Below are positions 5,312-5,894 of a stretch of DNA of 5,894 nucleotides, one piece after another. A program made the position numbers and the translations under genes. Numbering within the stretch: position 1 is the first letter of the stretch; the number at the start of each line of letters is the position of its first letter. The notes below the pieces were generated by a model that had not been told where the DNA came from, searched no databases, and saw only the letters and a list, made by a program, of their open reading frames with translations. Source of the DNA: Deltaproteobacteria bacterium (GTDB lineage: Bacteria > Desulfobacterota > Desulfarculia > Adiutricales > Adiutricaceae). The DNA is taken from assembly GCA_031269135.1 (NCBI GenBank), contig JAISZP010000161.1:1-5894 (forward strand). Reading direction: 5' to 3'.

Positions 5312-5320
5312 AACCATGCT

Positions 5321-5659
5321 ATGAGTATGAACAAAGTAAAAATCACAGTCTTAGAAACATCGTTCAATGAGCGTCTCGCCAAAGAATACGGCATTGAAGG
5401 TCTCGGCAGATGCCCATTCCACAAAGAAGGCGAAGTGTTCTTTGCCGACTACGCCAAGCCGGAAGGCTTCTGCGACGAGGCGTGGAAGGCTATTTATCAG
5501 TTTGTTTTCGCCTTGGCGCATGGCGCAGGCAAAAATGGAGGACTGTTTTACCACAGCGATTGGATAGGCAAACCCGGCATTGCCGTCAATTCCTGCAACG
5601 ACGGCATCCGCCCGGTAATTTTCAAGGTGGAGGCTACAGACGAGCCGTCGCGAAATTGA
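5321..5659 (+). CDS. small conserved protein of unknown function (TIGR04076-like)
   Basis: A 112-residue soluble protein that I recognise as resembling the TIGR04076 family, found in various anaerobes; the function is not known. Characteristic stretches are KVKITVLET near the start, CPFHKEGEVFFADY (31-44), KPEGFCDEAWKAIYQFVFALAHG (46-68) and NSCNDGIRPVIFKVEATDE (90-108). Its three cysteines (C31, C51, C92) all fall in these conserved-looking stretches. With D52, H34 and H68 they could serve metal or cluster binding or redox chemistry, but that is inference. No signal peptide or membrane segment is seen. The start at 5321 is set by GGGAGG nine bases upstream; ATG 5327 is a weaker alternative. 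The gene stands alone, divergent from the cvpA operon, behind a repeat-rich leader. Confidence 0.85.
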   Translation: MSMNKVKITVLETSFNERLAKEYGIEGLGRCPFHKEGEVFFADYAKPEGFCDEAWKAIYQFVFALAHGAGKNGGLFYHSDWIGKPGIAVNSCNDGIRPVIFKVEATDEPSRN

Positions 5660-5676
5660 ACCTGAAACGTCGCCTA

Positions 5677-5711
5677 ATCATTTTAATTTTTCTCATCATT
5701 TTAATTTTCTC
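5677..5711 (+). repeat. 18-bp direct repeat, two copies, T-rich
   Basis: ATCATTTTAATTTTTCTC (5677-5694) is followed at once by ATCATTTTAATTTTCTCG (5695-5712), with a one-base difference in the T-run length. It sits 17 nt after the stop codon of the small gene. Confidence 0.85.
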
Positions 5712-5794
5712 GCACGCGACTCGGCTGCGGCTCAAGCGTCTCATTGATTGCGCAGGTCTTGGAATTTATGGGCGACAAACAGTTCAAGAGGTTG

Positions 5795-5822
5795 ATGAAT
5801 AAGCCTTAATGAATAAGACTTG
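5795..5822 (+). repeat. 14-bp direct repeat, two copies
   Basis: ATGAATAAGCCTTA (5795-5808) and ATGAATAAGACTTG (5809-5822) are adjacent imperfect copies. No function is apparent. Confidence 0.65.
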
Positions 5823-5894
5823 ACGCGACAAATATAATCAGGAGCTTATCGATATTTGCGCAGCCGCAGTCTATACGCCCGCGCCGCATATCAG

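Larger units (their letters stand above)
5660..5894. other. 3' region with no recognised gene
   Basis: After the stop of the small gene no convincing coding sequence is seen up to the window edge. The region contains two short tandem duplications (5677-5711 and 5795-5822). It also has AGGAG at 5840-5844 just before the edge, without a standard ATG at the right distance. No GC-rich hairpin followed by a T-run was found for the upstream gene; only T-rich repeats are present. Confidence 0.5.

Noticed and set aside
5168..5320. Upstream in-frame extension of the small gene to ATG 5168
   Set aside because: Conserved sequence begins only after 5321, where a strong ribosome binding site is correctly spaced; the extension reads through leader repeats.
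5410..5802. 130-codon plus-strand frame overlapping the small gene
   Set aside because: It overlaps the TIGR04076-like gene in another frame. The hydrophobic part (LIILIFLIILIF) comes only from the T-rich 18-bp repeat at 5677-5712.
5820..5838. TTGACG and TATAAT as a promoter near the right edge
   Set aside because: The two boxes are only seven bases apart and nothing resembling a -35 is found 17 bases before TATAAT.

Overview
The window shows a bacterial housekeeping operon on the minus strand (about 190-4420), a long non-coding divergent region (about 4421-5320), and one small gene on the plus strand (5321-5659). Base composition is moderate. Gene content and sequence flavour fit an anaerobic Gram-negative bacterium. 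A Desulfobacterota/Deltaproteobacteria-like lineage is my best guess, but this is a weak inference from gene order and family resemblance. No mobile element, CRISPR array, tRNA or rRNA was seen.

Minus-strand operon, in transcription order (right to left): a CvpA-family membrane protein with an unusual Pro/Gln-rich C-terminal tail; a two-domain MazG nucleotide pyrophosphohydrolase; RimO, the radical-SAM methylthiotransferase that modifies ribosomal protein S12; and a long-chain trans-polyprenyl diphosphate synthase. The genes are tightly packed. The gap from cvpA to mazG is under 20 nt, mazG and rimO overlap by 52 nt, and rimO and the prenyl synthase overlap as ATGA, so co-transcription and translational coupling are likely. 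The products do not form one pathway. They cover membrane or envelope function, nucleotide-pool cleaning, ribosome modification and isoprenoid side-chain synthesis for quinones or lipid carriers.

Divergent region: a good minus-strand sigma70-like promoter (4768-4796) lies about 350 nt upstream of cvpA. Between them are several inverted repeats and a terminator-like hairpin with eight T residues, suggesting a structured leader or a separate small RNA. A plus-strand extended -10 element (4992-5000) probably starts a leader of about 310 nt ahead of the 112-residue gene at 5321. That gene belongs to a small conserved family of unknown function (TIGR04076-like).

The most unusual signal is the density of short imperfect tandem repeats, mostly with periods divisible by three. 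There are 18-bp units at the left edge, 15-bp units inside the N-terminal codons of both rimO and the prenyl synthase, 9-bp units at 4671, and 18-bp units at 5085 and at 5677. At the left edge and at 5070 the repeats also keep a plus-strand frame open that would encode hexapeptide repeats. These could be small repeat-protein genes or simply repeat-driven open frames.
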